Below, in pieces: positions 7,747 through 16,067 of a stretch of DNA of 64,000 nt; position 1 is the first letter of the stretch, and each line of letters begins with the position of its first letter. The position numbers were made by a program, and so were the translations under genes. Below the pieces are notes generated by a model. The model did not search any database. It saw nothing but the letters and a program-made list of their open reading frames with translations, and had not been told where the DNA came from. The stretch comes from Bacteroidota bacterium (GTDB lineage Bacteria; Bacteroidota; Bacteroidia; Bacteroidales; JAAUTT01): the NCBI GenBank assembly GCA_030706405.1, contig JAUZOO010000003.1, positions 481,927 through 545,926 on the forward strand, given 5' to 3'.

Positions 7747-8622
7747 TCAGAATATTCCCGACTGATTTTTGCGATACGCCAACGGAGTTGTACCTGTAAC
7801 GGTTTTAAATATCCGGTTAAAATACGAAGCACTGTTAAAGCCGGATTTTTCAAGAATCTCTTTTAACGATAAATCAGTAGTAACCAGTAATAACTGGGCT
7901 TTTTCTATTCTTTTGAGGTTAATATAGTCGAGCGGCGATTGGCCTGTGGCTTTTTTAAATGCCCTTGTAAAATGGTCGCCCGAGAGGCAGGCTTTTAAGG
8001 CTAGTTCTTTGATCGATATTTCTCTATCGATGTTTTGCCTGATAAACGTAAGGATATGCCTAAACCGGTTATGAGGCTCTATCAGCGGTTTATTGTTTGA
8101 CTGGCCGGGGCTGAAAAAGCGGGAAATAAGTTGATAGATGATTCCGCTAGTCTCAAAATAATGAGCGATGGACTGATATTTTACGCCCCGGTTTAACCAT
8201 GCTTTTTTTTGATACAACGCCGGGTCTGATACGCGCAGGCCGGTTTCGGGGTTTAGTTCCAGCAGTCGTTCAAACAGCCGCATGTCATTTTCGGTAGCTT
8301 TTACGCGGTTTATTGCCGGAAACAGGTCGTAAATGTTCAATCCTTCGCTGAGGTCGATGGTGAAATGCAGATAATATTGTTCCAAAAAATTAGAACAGGT
8401 ATAACTGCAGGTTACAAAACTCGGAATAAGGTACAAATACCCGGGTTCGAGAAGTGTTTTCTGATTGTCGGGGAATATATAGCCCTCGCCCTCTGTGATA
8501 AGATAAATACGCGAGAACGGACTGGTTAAATCACAGTAATGCCACGATGTGTCGAGCGTACATTTATCGGCATTCAGTAATGTAATCTGAGTTCCCAGTG
8601 GGGTATTAAATTGTGCTGTCAT
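7747..8622 (-). CDS. AraC-family transcriptional regulator
   Basis: 291 residues. The N-terminal half is a cupin-like sensor (SRIYLITEGEGYIFPDNQ, LEPGYLYLIPSF). The C-terminal 100 residues are a double helix-turn-helix (ISIKELALKACLSGDHFTRAFKKATG and LSLKEILEKSGFNSASYFNRIFK). It diverges from the URO-D/rhamnose operon and lies beside the DUF5703 gene. It probably binds the three direct-repeat operators at 5163, 7662 and 8650 and senses rhamnose or a rhamnose derivative. The family is certain; the ligand is inferred from the neighbouring mutarotase and symporter. Confidence 0.92.
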   Translation of the reverse strand: MTAQFNTPLGTQITLLNADKCTLDTSWHYCDLTSPFSRIYLITEGEGYIFPDNQKTLLEPGYLYLIPSFVTCSYTCSNFLEQYYLHFTIDLSEGLNIYDLFPAINRVKATENDMRLFERLLELNPETGLRVSDPALYQKKAWLNRGVKYQSIAHYFETSGIIYQLISRFFSPGQSNNKPLIEPHNRFRHILTFIRQNIDREISIKELALKACLSGDHFTRAFKKATGQSPLDYINLKRIEKAQLLLVTTDLSLKEILEKSGFNSASYFNRIFKTVTGTTPLAYRKNQSGIF

Positions 8623-8649
8623 TTGTTTATCTGGTTTTCGCTATCGGAA

Positions 8650-8686
8650 ATGTACAAAATAACATCAAATTAGTACAAAAAAGAGC
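8650..8686 (+). promoter_or_regulatory. AraC-type operator copy C, between araC-like gene and URO-D/rhamnose operon
   Basis: It carries TGTACAA, ATCAAATTA and GTACAAAAA. The two GTACAA half-sites start exactly 21 bp apart (8652 and 8673). Ungapped alignment with copy A matches 26 of 37 positions. It lies 40 bp before the URO-D start and 28 bp from the AraC start, so it could act on both divergent genes. Confidence 0.75.
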
Positions 8687-8726
8687 GAATTGAGAATCTT
8701 TTATTTACAATTATTAACAACTATCT

Positions 8727-9761
8727 ATGACACATAAAGAACGATTTTTTGCAACTATTTCACGGCAACCGGTCGACAGGCCGGCTTCCTGGCTTGGATT
8801 ACCTGATACCAATGCGTTTCCCGGATTATTTGAGTATTTCGGCGTAAATTCCGTTGAAGAATTAAAAACTAAAATTGACGATGACGTTTGGCATATCGAC
8901 GTTCCTTATCATTATCCGCCACACAACCACATTGGCTGTTCATTAAACTTTGCCAAGAAAACGACAGGAGGTTCCAACGAGGAACGGACGCTCACTGCTC
9001 CCGGGTTCTTCGAGAACATCACCGATCTCTCGTATATCGATAAATTCGATTGGCCAGATCCAGTGAAATGTATCGATGCTGAAGAATCGTTACGCCGCGC
9101 CAAAGCAATTTCGCCCGATTACGTCCGGATGGGTATTATGTGGTCGGCTCATTTCCAGGATACCTTCTCCGCTTTTGGCATGGAAAATTCGCTCATCACA
9201 ATGATGATGGCTCCTGAAATGTTTGAGGCTGTAAACAAACGTATTGTTGACTTTTATCTTCGTGCCAACGAGTATTTTTTTGAAGCCACGAAAGGCTACC
9301 TCGACGCCGTATTAATTGGCAACGACTACGGCAGCCAATCCGGGCTGATGATCGATCCCGATTCGCTGCGGACATTTGCGGCTCCAGGCACCAAGGTGTT
9401 GATAGAGCAGGCCAAGAGTTACGGATTAACGGTAATGCACCATTCCTGCGGGTCGATTTTTCCGATTGTAGGTGATATATTTAATTGGGGTGCCGACATT
9501 GTGCATCCTATTCAGGCTTTAGCCAAGGATATGGAACCTCTAAAACTCAAAGATGAATATGGCTCTCAGGGTGCTTTCTGCGGGGGAATCGATGCTCAAA
9601 ACCTGTTGGTAAACGGCACACCTGAGCAAGTTGCTCAAAAGGTTCGGGAACTGAAACGAATTTTCCCGACAGGGCTTGTGTTCTCTCCCAGTCACGAAGC
9701 TATTTTGCCGGATATTCCTCCGGCAAACATTGAAGCACTGTTTAAAACTGTTAAAGAATAA
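8727..9761 (+). CDS. URO-D superfamily methyltransferase-like protein, rhamnose-linked
   Basis: 344 residues of the URO-D/MtaA/CmuA fold (opening MTHKERFFATISRQPVDRPASWLG). The HxC pair of the zinc site is kept (MHHSCGS, near 238-241). The late Cys present in MtaA-type enzymes is replaced by His in SPSHEAILPDIPPANIEALF, so the metal site may be His/Cys/His or altered. It heads an operon with L-rhamnose mutarotase and RhaT. HemE function is unlikely in this setting. A substrate:corrinoid methyltransferase working with the carrier at 4427-5092 is the favoured guess. Confidence 0.75.
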   Translation: MTHKERFFATISRQPVDRPASWLGLPDTNAFPGLFEYFGVNSVEELKTKIDDDVWHIDVPYHYPPHNHIGCSLNFAKKTTGGSNEERTLTAPGFFENITDLSYIDKFDWPDPVKCIDAEESLRRAKAISPDYVRMGIMWSAHFQDTFSAFGMENSLITMMMAPEMFEAVNKRIVDFYLRANEYFFEATKGYLDAVLIGNDYGSQSGLMIDPDSLRTFAAPGTKVLIEQAKSYGLTVMHHSCGSIFPIVGDIFNWGADIVHPIQALAKDMEPLKLKDEYGSQGAFCGGIDAQNLLVNGTPEQVAQKVRELKRIFPTGLVFSPSHEAILPDIPPANIEALFKTVKE

Positions 9762-9831
9762 GCGTCAACCCAACCCCTTTCCAAAAGAGAGGGGCTAAAA
9801 TACAACATCAATTTCCTATAACAAGCTATCT

Positions 9832-9870
9832 TTCTCCCCTCCTCTCGGGAGGGGTCGGGGGAGGGCTCTT
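9832..9870. repeat. GC-rich REP-like palindrome
   Basis: CTCCCCTCC followed by GGGAGGGGTCGGGGGAGGG forms a strong hairpin in an otherwise AT-rich gap between the URO-D and mutarotase genes. A smaller C-rich/G-rich pair (ACCCCTTTCC, GAGAGGGG) precedes it at 9774-9795. It looks like a dispersed REP-type element; copy number elsewhere is unknown. Confidence 0.5.
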
Positions 9871-9881
9871 AAAGCCATCAC

Positions 9882-10211
9882 ATGAAACGATTCGGACAAA
9901 TGATAAAGCTGAAACCCGAGGGGGCAGCCGAATATAAACGACTTCACATGACCGAAAATATCTGGCCGGGAGTTAACGAGATGATCAAAAAATGCAACAT
10001 CGCTCGTTATTCTATCTATTGCAAAGACGATTTTCTGTTTGCCTATTTCGAATATACCGGCATTAATTTCGAAGCCGATATGGCGATGATGGCAGCCGAC
10101 CCGCTTACTCAAAAATGGTGGGATACGGTAAAGCCTTTGATGCAACCTCTCGACACCATTAAACCCGACGAGTTCTGGGCCGATATGGACGAGATTTATC
10201 ACTTGGACTAA
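9882..10211 (+). CDS. rhaM: L-rhamnose mutarotase
   Basis: 109 residues, the usual RhaM length. It interconverts alpha- and beta-L-rhamnose so that isomerase gets its preferred anomer. The opening MKRFGQMIKLKPEGAAEYKRLH, then IWPGV, YSIYCKDDFLFAYFEY and KWWDTVKPLMQP follow the E. coli RhaM pattern (RRHNPIWPEL, WWKYMTDVMP). It lies between the URO-D protein and the rhamnose symporter on the same strand. This identifies the sugar handled by the operon as L-rhamnose or a close derivative. Confidence 0.92.
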   Translation: MKRFGQMIKLKPEGAAEYKRLHMTENIWPGVNEMIKKCNIARYSIYCKDDFLFAYFEYTGINFEADMAMMAADPLTQKWWDTVKPLMQPLDTIKPDEFWADMDEIYHLD

Positions 10212-10305
10212 ACGAGCCAGGCCACATTAGCCGTTGGCCAATAACCAACAGCTCACAGTCTTTTACACTACATTTAGTTACTTAATTATCTTACTACATT
10301 ACAAC

Positions 10306-11379
10306 ATGATAACACCAAACCCTCTCATTGGCACCGGGCTTCACGCATTAGGCGGAATCTCGGCTTCCAGCTGTTATTTACCTTCAAATAAAACACAAAA
10401 ATGGTCGTGGGGAACATTCTGGTTGGTACAGGCATCGTTCGCATGGATTTTAATGCCCATACTTTTTGGCATGCTTACAGTTCCAGACTTCTTCTCCATC
10501 CTGGGCCGGGCTCCATTGCATGCCGTTGTTTGGGCATTCTTTTTTGGTGCAGTCTATGGTTTTGGCGGTTTGTCATTCGGACTTGCCATCAAACACATCG
10601 GCTATTCGCTAACCTACACCATCTCCATTGGTATATCGGCGGTTTTGGGTACGCTTATTCCATTAATGATTTTCGGGGGTATCGATACTTATTTTTTTAG
10701 GCCTGGAGGAGGCATTGTGCTTACCGGGATGATCGTTTCTATAGCCGGTGTAACCTTATGCGGGTTGGCCGGATTTAAAAAGGAAAAGGATATCATCGCC
10801 ATGCAAGGCGGGTCGACAAATTTTAATATGATAAAAGGCATGACGTTGGCCATCATCGGCGGGGTCTTGTCCGGAATTTTTAATGTATCGCTCGAATTTG
10901 GCCAACCCATTGCCGACCTCGCCGCACAAAACGGAGCTGGTCAATTCCAGGGAAATGCCAAAATGATTGTATCTACTGCAGGTTGTTTCATGGTGAACCT
11001 TGTTTGGTTTGTAGTAGCCGGAATCAGGCAAAATACACTCAAAGAATTTACATTGAAATCGGGGCTCACCATTGGCGAACTGAGCCGTAACACGTTATGG
11101 TCGGCATTTGCAGGATTGCTCTGGTTCGGTCAGTTCTTCTTTTACGGTTTAGGCCATGTTAAAATGGGCCATTTTCAGTTTGCCAGCTGGGTATTGCACA
11201 TGAGCATGCTCATCTTTTTCAGTTATATCATTGGCGTTATTATGAAGGAATGGAAAAGTGTCAGCCGGAAAACGTATGTAACGCTCGTCATTGCCCTGCT
11301 CGTACTCGTGAGCTCATTTGTGATTACGGCTTACGGAAGTATTTTGGGAGAAGAAATTATGAAAACGGCTGCCCGATGA
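10306..11379 (+). CDS. rhaT: L-rhamnose-proton symporter (RhaT family)
   Basis: 357 residues with about ten hydrophobic segments. The opening (TGLHALGGISASSCYLPSNK, WSWGTFWLVQASFAWILMP) matches the E. coli RhaT pattern ([23 protein letters not shown]). It imports L-rhamnose across the inner membrane. The frame is open from a TTG at 10234, but the ATG at 10306 gives a normal RhaT N-terminus. Isomerase, kinase and aldolase genes are absent from the window, so catabolism must be encoded elsewhere. Confidence 0.92.
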   Translation: MITPNPLIGTGLHALGGISASSCYLPSNKTQKWSWGTFWLVQASFAWILMPILFGMLTVPDFFSILGRAPLHAVVWAFFFGAVYGFGGLSFGLAIKHIGYSLTYTISIGISAVLGTLIPLMIFGGIDTYFFRPGGGIVLTGMIVSIAGVTLCGLAGFKKEKDIIAMQGGSTNFNMIKGMTLAIIGGVLSGIFNVSLEFGQPIADLAAQNGAGQFQGNAKMIVSTAGCFMVNLVWFVVAGIRQNTLKEFTLKSGLTIGELSRNTLWSAFAGLLWFGQFFFYGLGHVKMGHFQFASWVLHMSMLIFFSYIIGVIMKEWKSVSRKTYVTLVIALLVLVSSFVITAYGSILGEEIMKTAAR

Positions 11380-11470
11380 TTGTTTAACAGCGATTAAATA
11401 ATAATGTAAGGATTGATACCGTAAATCTGGTTAAAATTGAATCTCGTTTTTTCGACAGGATATAAAAATC

Positions 11471-11706
11471 TTTGCAGGAAGGGTTCGAAGCCCGCAGGAA
11501 GGGTAAAAATCCCGCAGGGAACCAAAAAACTTTGCAGGACGCCTCAAAACTCCGCAGGAACCTCTGATTTTTCCGCAGGACGCCAAAATAACCCGCAGGA
11601 AGGGTAAAACTTCGTTACATAAGCAGAAAAAACGGGTACAGACGGGTAAAAATCCCGCAGGACGCCAAAAACTCTTGCAGGAAGGCTAAAACCTTGCAAG
11701 GACGAG
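11471..11706. repeat. degenerate tandem array, 20-bp period
   Basis: About ten units built on YYCGCAGGAMSSSYNAAAAN, with the GCAGG core at 11474, 11494, 11514, 11534, 11554, 11575, 11595, 11657, 11677 and 11696. One unit pair is broken by 40 bp of altered sequence (11602-11645). A 20-bp period does not keep a reading frame, so this is not coding. It fills the gap between convergent rhaT and the LytTR regulator; nothing else is seen in 11380-11745. Confidence 0.8.
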
Positions 11707-11745
11707 TTATATCAAGGGTTTGCCTGCATCAGCCGTCTTTTAAAT

Positions 11746-12516
11746 TTATTCATGACTTTCCCCGTCGAGCCAGCGTTTAAAAGCGGTGACTTTATCAAGG
11801 CTTACAAAGATCTCGATGGAAGGGCGTGGCAAAAGTTCGAGTTTCAGTCTGCTTTTTGGGAAAACGTGAACATTGGCTATGGCAGTAAGCCGCACCATGT
11901 ATTGCCGGTTTATGCGGAAAAATTGTTTGGGATCGACTTCTTCAAAGAGTTTATCGAGACTGTAGTCCAGCGGATATTCGTGTTTATCGTTCAGAACCAT
12001 AAACGTAACACCTTCGGCGGAATAGAAATAGGCGATGTCGGCGGTATTTATGGTTTTTATCTTCTGCCCTATTGTTACCGAAAACCGTTCGCGATAATGC
12101 GTGGTTTTGGATGTAAGTAACGACATTAACGATTTTACGTCCACGGCCTGTTCCTGCGCACTGTTCCAATCCTTATACTTACAGATGGCGGCATTGAGGT
12201 CGTCGTGCACGATAGGCTTTAGCAGGTAGTCGATACTTTTCAGCTTAAAAGCCTTGATGGCATATTCGTCAAAGGCTGTGGTAAAAATTACGGGCGTTGT
12301 AATCTTTACTTTATTGAAGATGGAAAAGCAAAGATCATCTTCGAGGTGGATGTCGAGGAAAATGAGATCGGGGTGCGTATTGGTACGGAACCACTCCACC
12401 GAATCTTCTACCGATTCGAGCTTGGCTAGGACTTCTACGTTGCTGTCGATAGCCCGTATCATGCTTTCGAGCCTGCGGGCGGCAAGTTGTTCGTCTTCGA
12501 TAATAACTACCTTCAT
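11746..12516 (-). CDS. LytTR-family response regulator
   Basis: 256 residues: a receiver domain (about 1-118, phospho-acceptor Asp in DLIFLDIHLED, Lys in YLLKPI) and a C-terminal LytTR DNA-binding domain (about 145-250, KIKTINTADIAYFYSAEG, FFRINRQYMVRL). Partner of the LytS-type kinase upstream in the same operon. A receiver-only paralogue ends 9 bp before its start, and the two receivers are around 60 percent identical by eye. Confidence 0.92.
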   Translation of the reverse strand: MKVVIIEDEQLAARRLESMIRAIDSNVEVLAKLESVEDSVEWFRTNTHPDLIFLDIHLEDDLCFSIFNKVKITTPVIFTTAFDEYAIKAFKLKSIDYLLKPIVHDDLNAAICKYKDWNSAQEQAVDVKSLMSLLTSKTTHYRERFSVTIGQKIKTINTADIAYFYSAEGVTFMVLNDKHEYPLDYSLDKLFEEVDPKQFFRINRQYMVRLTAIANVHVFPKSRLKLELLPRPSIEIFVSLDKVTAFKRWLDGESHE

Positions 12517-12525
12517 GGTTGGATG

Positions 12526-12942
12526 TTATTGGTTTCGGTTCATTAAATCGGCAAACAGCGTAGGGGCTATAGCTTGCCTCTTTTCTATGGGGAAATGTTT
12601 ATACTTTTCAATTACAGCATTCAGCTCGTTTTGCACAATAGGTTTTAACAGGTAATCTATTTTTTTGAGTGAAAAAGCTTTGGCAGCCATCTCATCGGTT
12701 GCCGTGGTAAAGACTATCGGGCTTGAAATGGTTACCTTTTCAAAAATAGCAAAGCTCAGGTTATCTTCCAGATGAATGTCGAGAAAAATGAGATCCGGGG
12801 CAGCGTTGTTTTGGAACCATTCCACCGAATCTTCAACGGATTCGAGCCGGGCTACAATCGTAACGGAGGCATCGTAACTGTGGATCATGTTTTCGAGCCT
12901 GCGCGCCGCATAGACTTCATCTTCGATAATTACAATATTCAT
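12526..12942 (-). CDS. receiver-only response regulator, LytTR domain missing
   Basis: 138 residues: a complete receiver (IIEDEVYAARRLENM, Asp in DLIFLDIHLED, Lys in YLLKPI) followed by about 20 residues and a stop where the neighbouring paralogue continues into LytTR. It sits between the PAS kinase and the full-length regulator. It looks like one product of a tandem duplication that lost its output domain. It could act as a phosphate sink, a partner subunit or a competitor. The receiver residues are intact, so it is probably functional rather than decayed. Confidence 0.85.
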   Translation of the reverse strand: MNIVIIEDEVYAARRLENMIHSYDASVTIVARLESVEDSVEWFQNNAAPDLIFLDIHLEDNLSFAIFEKVTISSPIVFTTATDEMAAKAFSLKKIDYLLKPIVQNELNAVIEKYKHFPIEKRQAIAPTLFADLMNRNQ

Positions 12943-13014
12943 TTGGTGTTTATATTAAAAGACATGAGTAATCAGTACTGAGAAATCAGAAAGAAAGGGC
13001 ATAGGTGTACTTAT

Positions 13015-15702
13015 TTAATTTGAATCAGAATATTTGATTGATTCCACTAAAGGGATTCGCGCTATGAAACTGCTGTCGGCCTTCTCGAATTCGGGCATGG
13101 TGTTATTGAGCAGCCGGTAACGATTTTCGATGTTTTTAAGGCCTACCCCGGTAGAAGCCATGTGCGATTCGCGTTCCTGCAGGTTGTTAACCACGTTTAG
13201 CCAATTCCGGGAGTCGATGAAGATGTCGATAACCAGCGGCCTTTTCTTCGACATTGCGTTATGTTTTATAGCGTTCTCGATGAGCAATTGCATAGCCAGC
13301 GGGATAATCTGGTAATTTTTCATCGCATCGGGAATATTGATATTTACCTTTAGCTTGTCCATAAACCGGATGTCGAGCAGGAAGAGGTAAGCTTCGAGGA
13401 AATCGAGTTCAGTATAGAGACTCACAAATTCGTTGTCTTTGTTTTCGAGAACATACCGGTAGACTTTAGAGAGGTGCTCGGTAAATTTTTCGGCAAGGTC
13501 GGGCTCAAGTTTGATGAGCGACGTGAGCACGTTAAGACTGTTAAATAGAAAATGGGGATTTACCTGTTGGCGGAGTACTTCGAACTGCGATTGCAGGTTT
13601 TCTTTCTGAAGGCGGATAAGCTGGGTGTTTATTTCGGTAAGTTTCTGCGAACTTTCGTGGATGCGGGCTTCGAGGTCGTGGTTAAGTGCTTCGAGGTCGT
13701 TCTTGGCAATGCGCAGTTCCTGTTCGGTTTTAATACGGTCGGAGATGTTGCGTACCACAATGAAAGCCGCCGGATGACCGTTAAAATCGGAGGTGCGGCT
13801 GTTGAGTTCTATATCGATGATGGTCCCATCTTTACGAATAACCTGGCTGCAATAAAGTGTTTGAAATTGATCGCCAGCCATGCGCCGTTTGTGAACATCT
13901 ATCATTTCTGAATGCATTTCGGGGACAACAAATTTAAGAAATGGCCTGTCGATAAGCTCGTCCTCTGAGTATTGCATCATCTCGCAAATAGCTTTGTTCA
14001 TAAATTTTAACCTGCCATTTTGTGTGATGATGATGCCGTCGAGCGTTTTTTCGATGAGTGTCCGGTATTTTTCTTCGCTTCGTTTTAACGCCTTTTCGGT
14101 GCTTTTACGCTGGGTAATGTCGAGGATCACTCCACGGGTGCCAATGCGTTCGTTGTTGCGAATTATCGGCTGGGCGTAAATCAGGGCAGGAAACGAGGAG
14201 CCATCAGCACGTAAGGCAGTATATTCGAATGTGTAGCTGCCGTTTGTTTGTAAACTGATTTTATTAAACGACTCCCAAATGAGATGATTTTCTTCGGGAA
14301 TAAAAAAGTCGTCGGCCGGACGGCCATAATCGGCTTCGGAGGAGCGAAAGGAATCGAACCCCGATTGGTTGCAGAAGGTAAGCCGACCGTCATTATCAAT
14401 TTCGAAGATGGTTTGAGGTAGCGAGTTTACCAGTTCGCGGTATTTTTCTTCGCTTTGTTTTAGCGCTTCCTGCATTTTCCGGTTTTCGGAGATATCGTGA
14501 ACGGTATAAAAACCGGCCATCATGCCCTGGTATTGAATGGTTGAGGCAAACACTTCGGCTTCGGCAATTTCCCCGTTTTTACGGATAAATTTCAGGTCGT
14601 AGTTAAATTGGGTGGCATCGCCGTTAATTCGTAAGTCGCGTAGCCGTTCCATCAGTGGCCGGCTTTCGGGGGCTACAAACTCGATAGCTTCGCGCGAATA
14701 AATTTCTTCGGCAGTGAATCCCTGCATCCTGCAAAAGGCGTCGTTGGCAAAGGTGATATACCCTTTTTGGATGATGCAGATCCCGTCCTGGGAGCTTTCG
14801 ACCAGTGCTTTGTATTTGTTTTCGCTTTCGCGTACTGCGTTTTCGAGGGCTTTGCGTTCCGAAATATCAACAATAATGCCTCGCGAACCATTAAAAGTGC
14901 CGTTTTCGATAATCGGCGAGGTGTATATGATAACCGGAAACGTGGTACCATCGGGGCGCATTACGGTATATTCGGAGGGATCAGGCATAAAATCGGAAGA
15001 AAGCTGATGCCGGTTTTGTTCGGGAAATTTGCGGGCGAGGTTGGCACGCATCCGTTCGCGGTCTTCGGGAATAAAAAAGTCAACAGCCGGGGTACTAAAC
15101 GTGGAATCGTCGATACCAAAGGCTTTCATTCCGGTTTTGTTCATAAACCGGCTGCGGCCTTGTGCATCGAGTTCAAAAACAGCCTGCGGGAGCATGTCGA
15201 CGAATGTGCGAAATTTCTCTTCGCTTTCGCGCAATTTCTGTTGCATCGCAATGCGGTCGGTAATGTCGAACGAAACGCCCAGCAGCCCTATCTGTTTGCC
15301 CCTTTCGTCGAACCACGGAGAGACGCGAATATCGAACATGCGGCCAAATACTTCAATTTGCTCAGAGACGGTTTCGCCCCGCAAAGCATTGTTAATAAAG
15401 GCAAGAACCTGTGGGTAATCCTTATAGATTTCGCGGGTACTCAGCCCAACACTTTCTCCGGCTTTACGGTTAAGATACTTGAGCCCGCGGCCCTCAGACA
15501 GCAGGTAGGTGCCATCCATGTCGGTTGCCCAAAGGATTTCCGGGGCATTGTCGAGTACCTGGTAGAGAAATCTTTTTTCTTCCAGAAGATTTTTGTTGCG
15601 AGTTCTGAGTTTGTCGATTTTGCGAAGCAGCTTCCGGGTTTGGATAAAATACAGCGAAAGTACGGTAGCCAGCAGAAAAGATATGATGAATGCCAGAAAC
15701 AT
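13015..15702 (-). CDS. multi-PAS LytS/YehU-type sensor histidine kinase
   Basis: 895 residues. One N-terminal membrane helix (FLAFIISFLLATVLSLYFI) is followed by five PAS domains at about 47-150, 160-280, 290-405, 412-540 and 541-655. Four of them open with near-identical ESEEKYR-type linkers. After a coiled coil (660-700) comes a His_kinase domain with the phospho-His motif QVNPHFLFNSLN, then an ATPase domain (LLIENAIKHN, GVGLKNIENRY). It is the first gene of a three-gene operon with the two response regulators. The five sensors face the cytoplasm; their ligands are unknown. Confidence 0.92.
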   Translation of the reverse strand: MFLAFIISFLLATVLSLYFIQTRKLLRKIDKLRTRNKNLLEEKRFLYQVLDNAPEILWATDMDGTYLLSEGRGLKYLNRKAGESVGLSTREIYKDYPQVLAFINNALRGETVSEQIEVFGRMFDIRVSPWFDERGKQIGLLGVSFDITDRIAMQQKLRESEEKFRTFVDMLPQAVFELDAQGRSRFMNKTGMKAFGIDDSTFSTPAVDFFIPEDRERMRANLARKFPEQNRHQLSSDFMPDPSEYTVMRPDGTTFPVIIYTSPIIENGTFNGSRGIIVDISERKALENAVRESENKYKALVESSQDGICIIQKGYITFANDAFCRMQGFTAEEIYSREAIEFVAPESRPLMERLRDLRINGDATQFNYDLKFIRKNGEIAEAEVFASTIQYQGMMAGFYTVHDISENRKMQEALKQSEEKYRELVNSLPQTIFEIDNDGRLTFCNQSGFDSFRSSEADYGRPADDFFIPEENHLIWESFNKISLQTNGSYTFEYTALRADGSSFPALIYAQPIIRNNERIGTRGVILDITQRKSTEKALKRSEEKYRTLIEKTLDGIIITQNGRLKFMNKAICEMMQYSEDELIDRPFLKFVVPEMHSEMIDVHKRRMAGDQFQTLYCSQVIRKDGTIIDIELNSRTSDFNGHPAAFIVVRNISDRIKTEQELRIAKNDLEALNHDLEARIHESSQKLTEINTQLIRLQKENLQSQFEVLRQQVNPHFLFNSLNVLTSLIKLEPDLAEKFTEHLSKVYRYVLENKDNEFVSLYTELDFLEAYLFLLDIRFMDKLKVNINIPDAMKNYQIIPLAMQLLIENAIKHNAMSKKRPLVIDIFIDSRNWLNVVNNLQERESHMASTGVGLKNIENRYRLLNNTMPEFEKADSSFIARIPLVESIKYSDSN

Positions 15703-16067
15703 AGCAGTTGTTTTCTGCGAAGATAAGGTTTTGGGGGTAAGTGTGTTTGTATTTATGGGATAAATGCCGAATATCGGCGGTTAAAAGCCCCCATCAGGAT
15801 GATGACTCCCCCGTTAAGCATAGCGATACGCTACGCTTAACAGTACTCAGATGGATTTGTAATCCATCCGCATTAACTGAGGGAAAAAACCATAGCCGTT
15901 CAAACGTTCTTTCACAAAACAACATTTTGGGGGCAATATCGCCGAACAGAGTGGACAACATGACCGGAATATCTAAGCAAATAGCTACATTTGGTTCTTT
16001 AAAAAAGACTACGGTGGTTTTATGGTAAATATGCAATACAATAATGTTTAAATTCAATAGGTTAATA
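15703..16067. other. intergenic region with two hairpins
   Basis: The region between the divergent kinase and secreted-protein genes. It holds a near-perfect inverted repeat at 15813-15841 (GTTAAGCATAGCG, loop ATA, CGCTACGCTTAAC) and a perfect one at 15851-15867 (ATGGATT-TGT-AATCCAT). The pair may be a remnant of a mobile or REP-like element. No convincing gene is seen; a 95-residue plus-strand frame here has no coding character. Confidence 0.5.

Noticed and set aside
14767..15726. A 319-codon open frame antisense to the PAS kinase
   Set aside because: It lies wholly within a well-supported five-PAS kinase gene on the other strand; its residues show no domain pattern, and long antisense frames are common opposite such genes.
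15741..16028. A 95-codon plus-strand frame before the secreted-protein gene
   Set aside because: It crosses two hairpins, has no plausible start context and no recognisable protein pattern.
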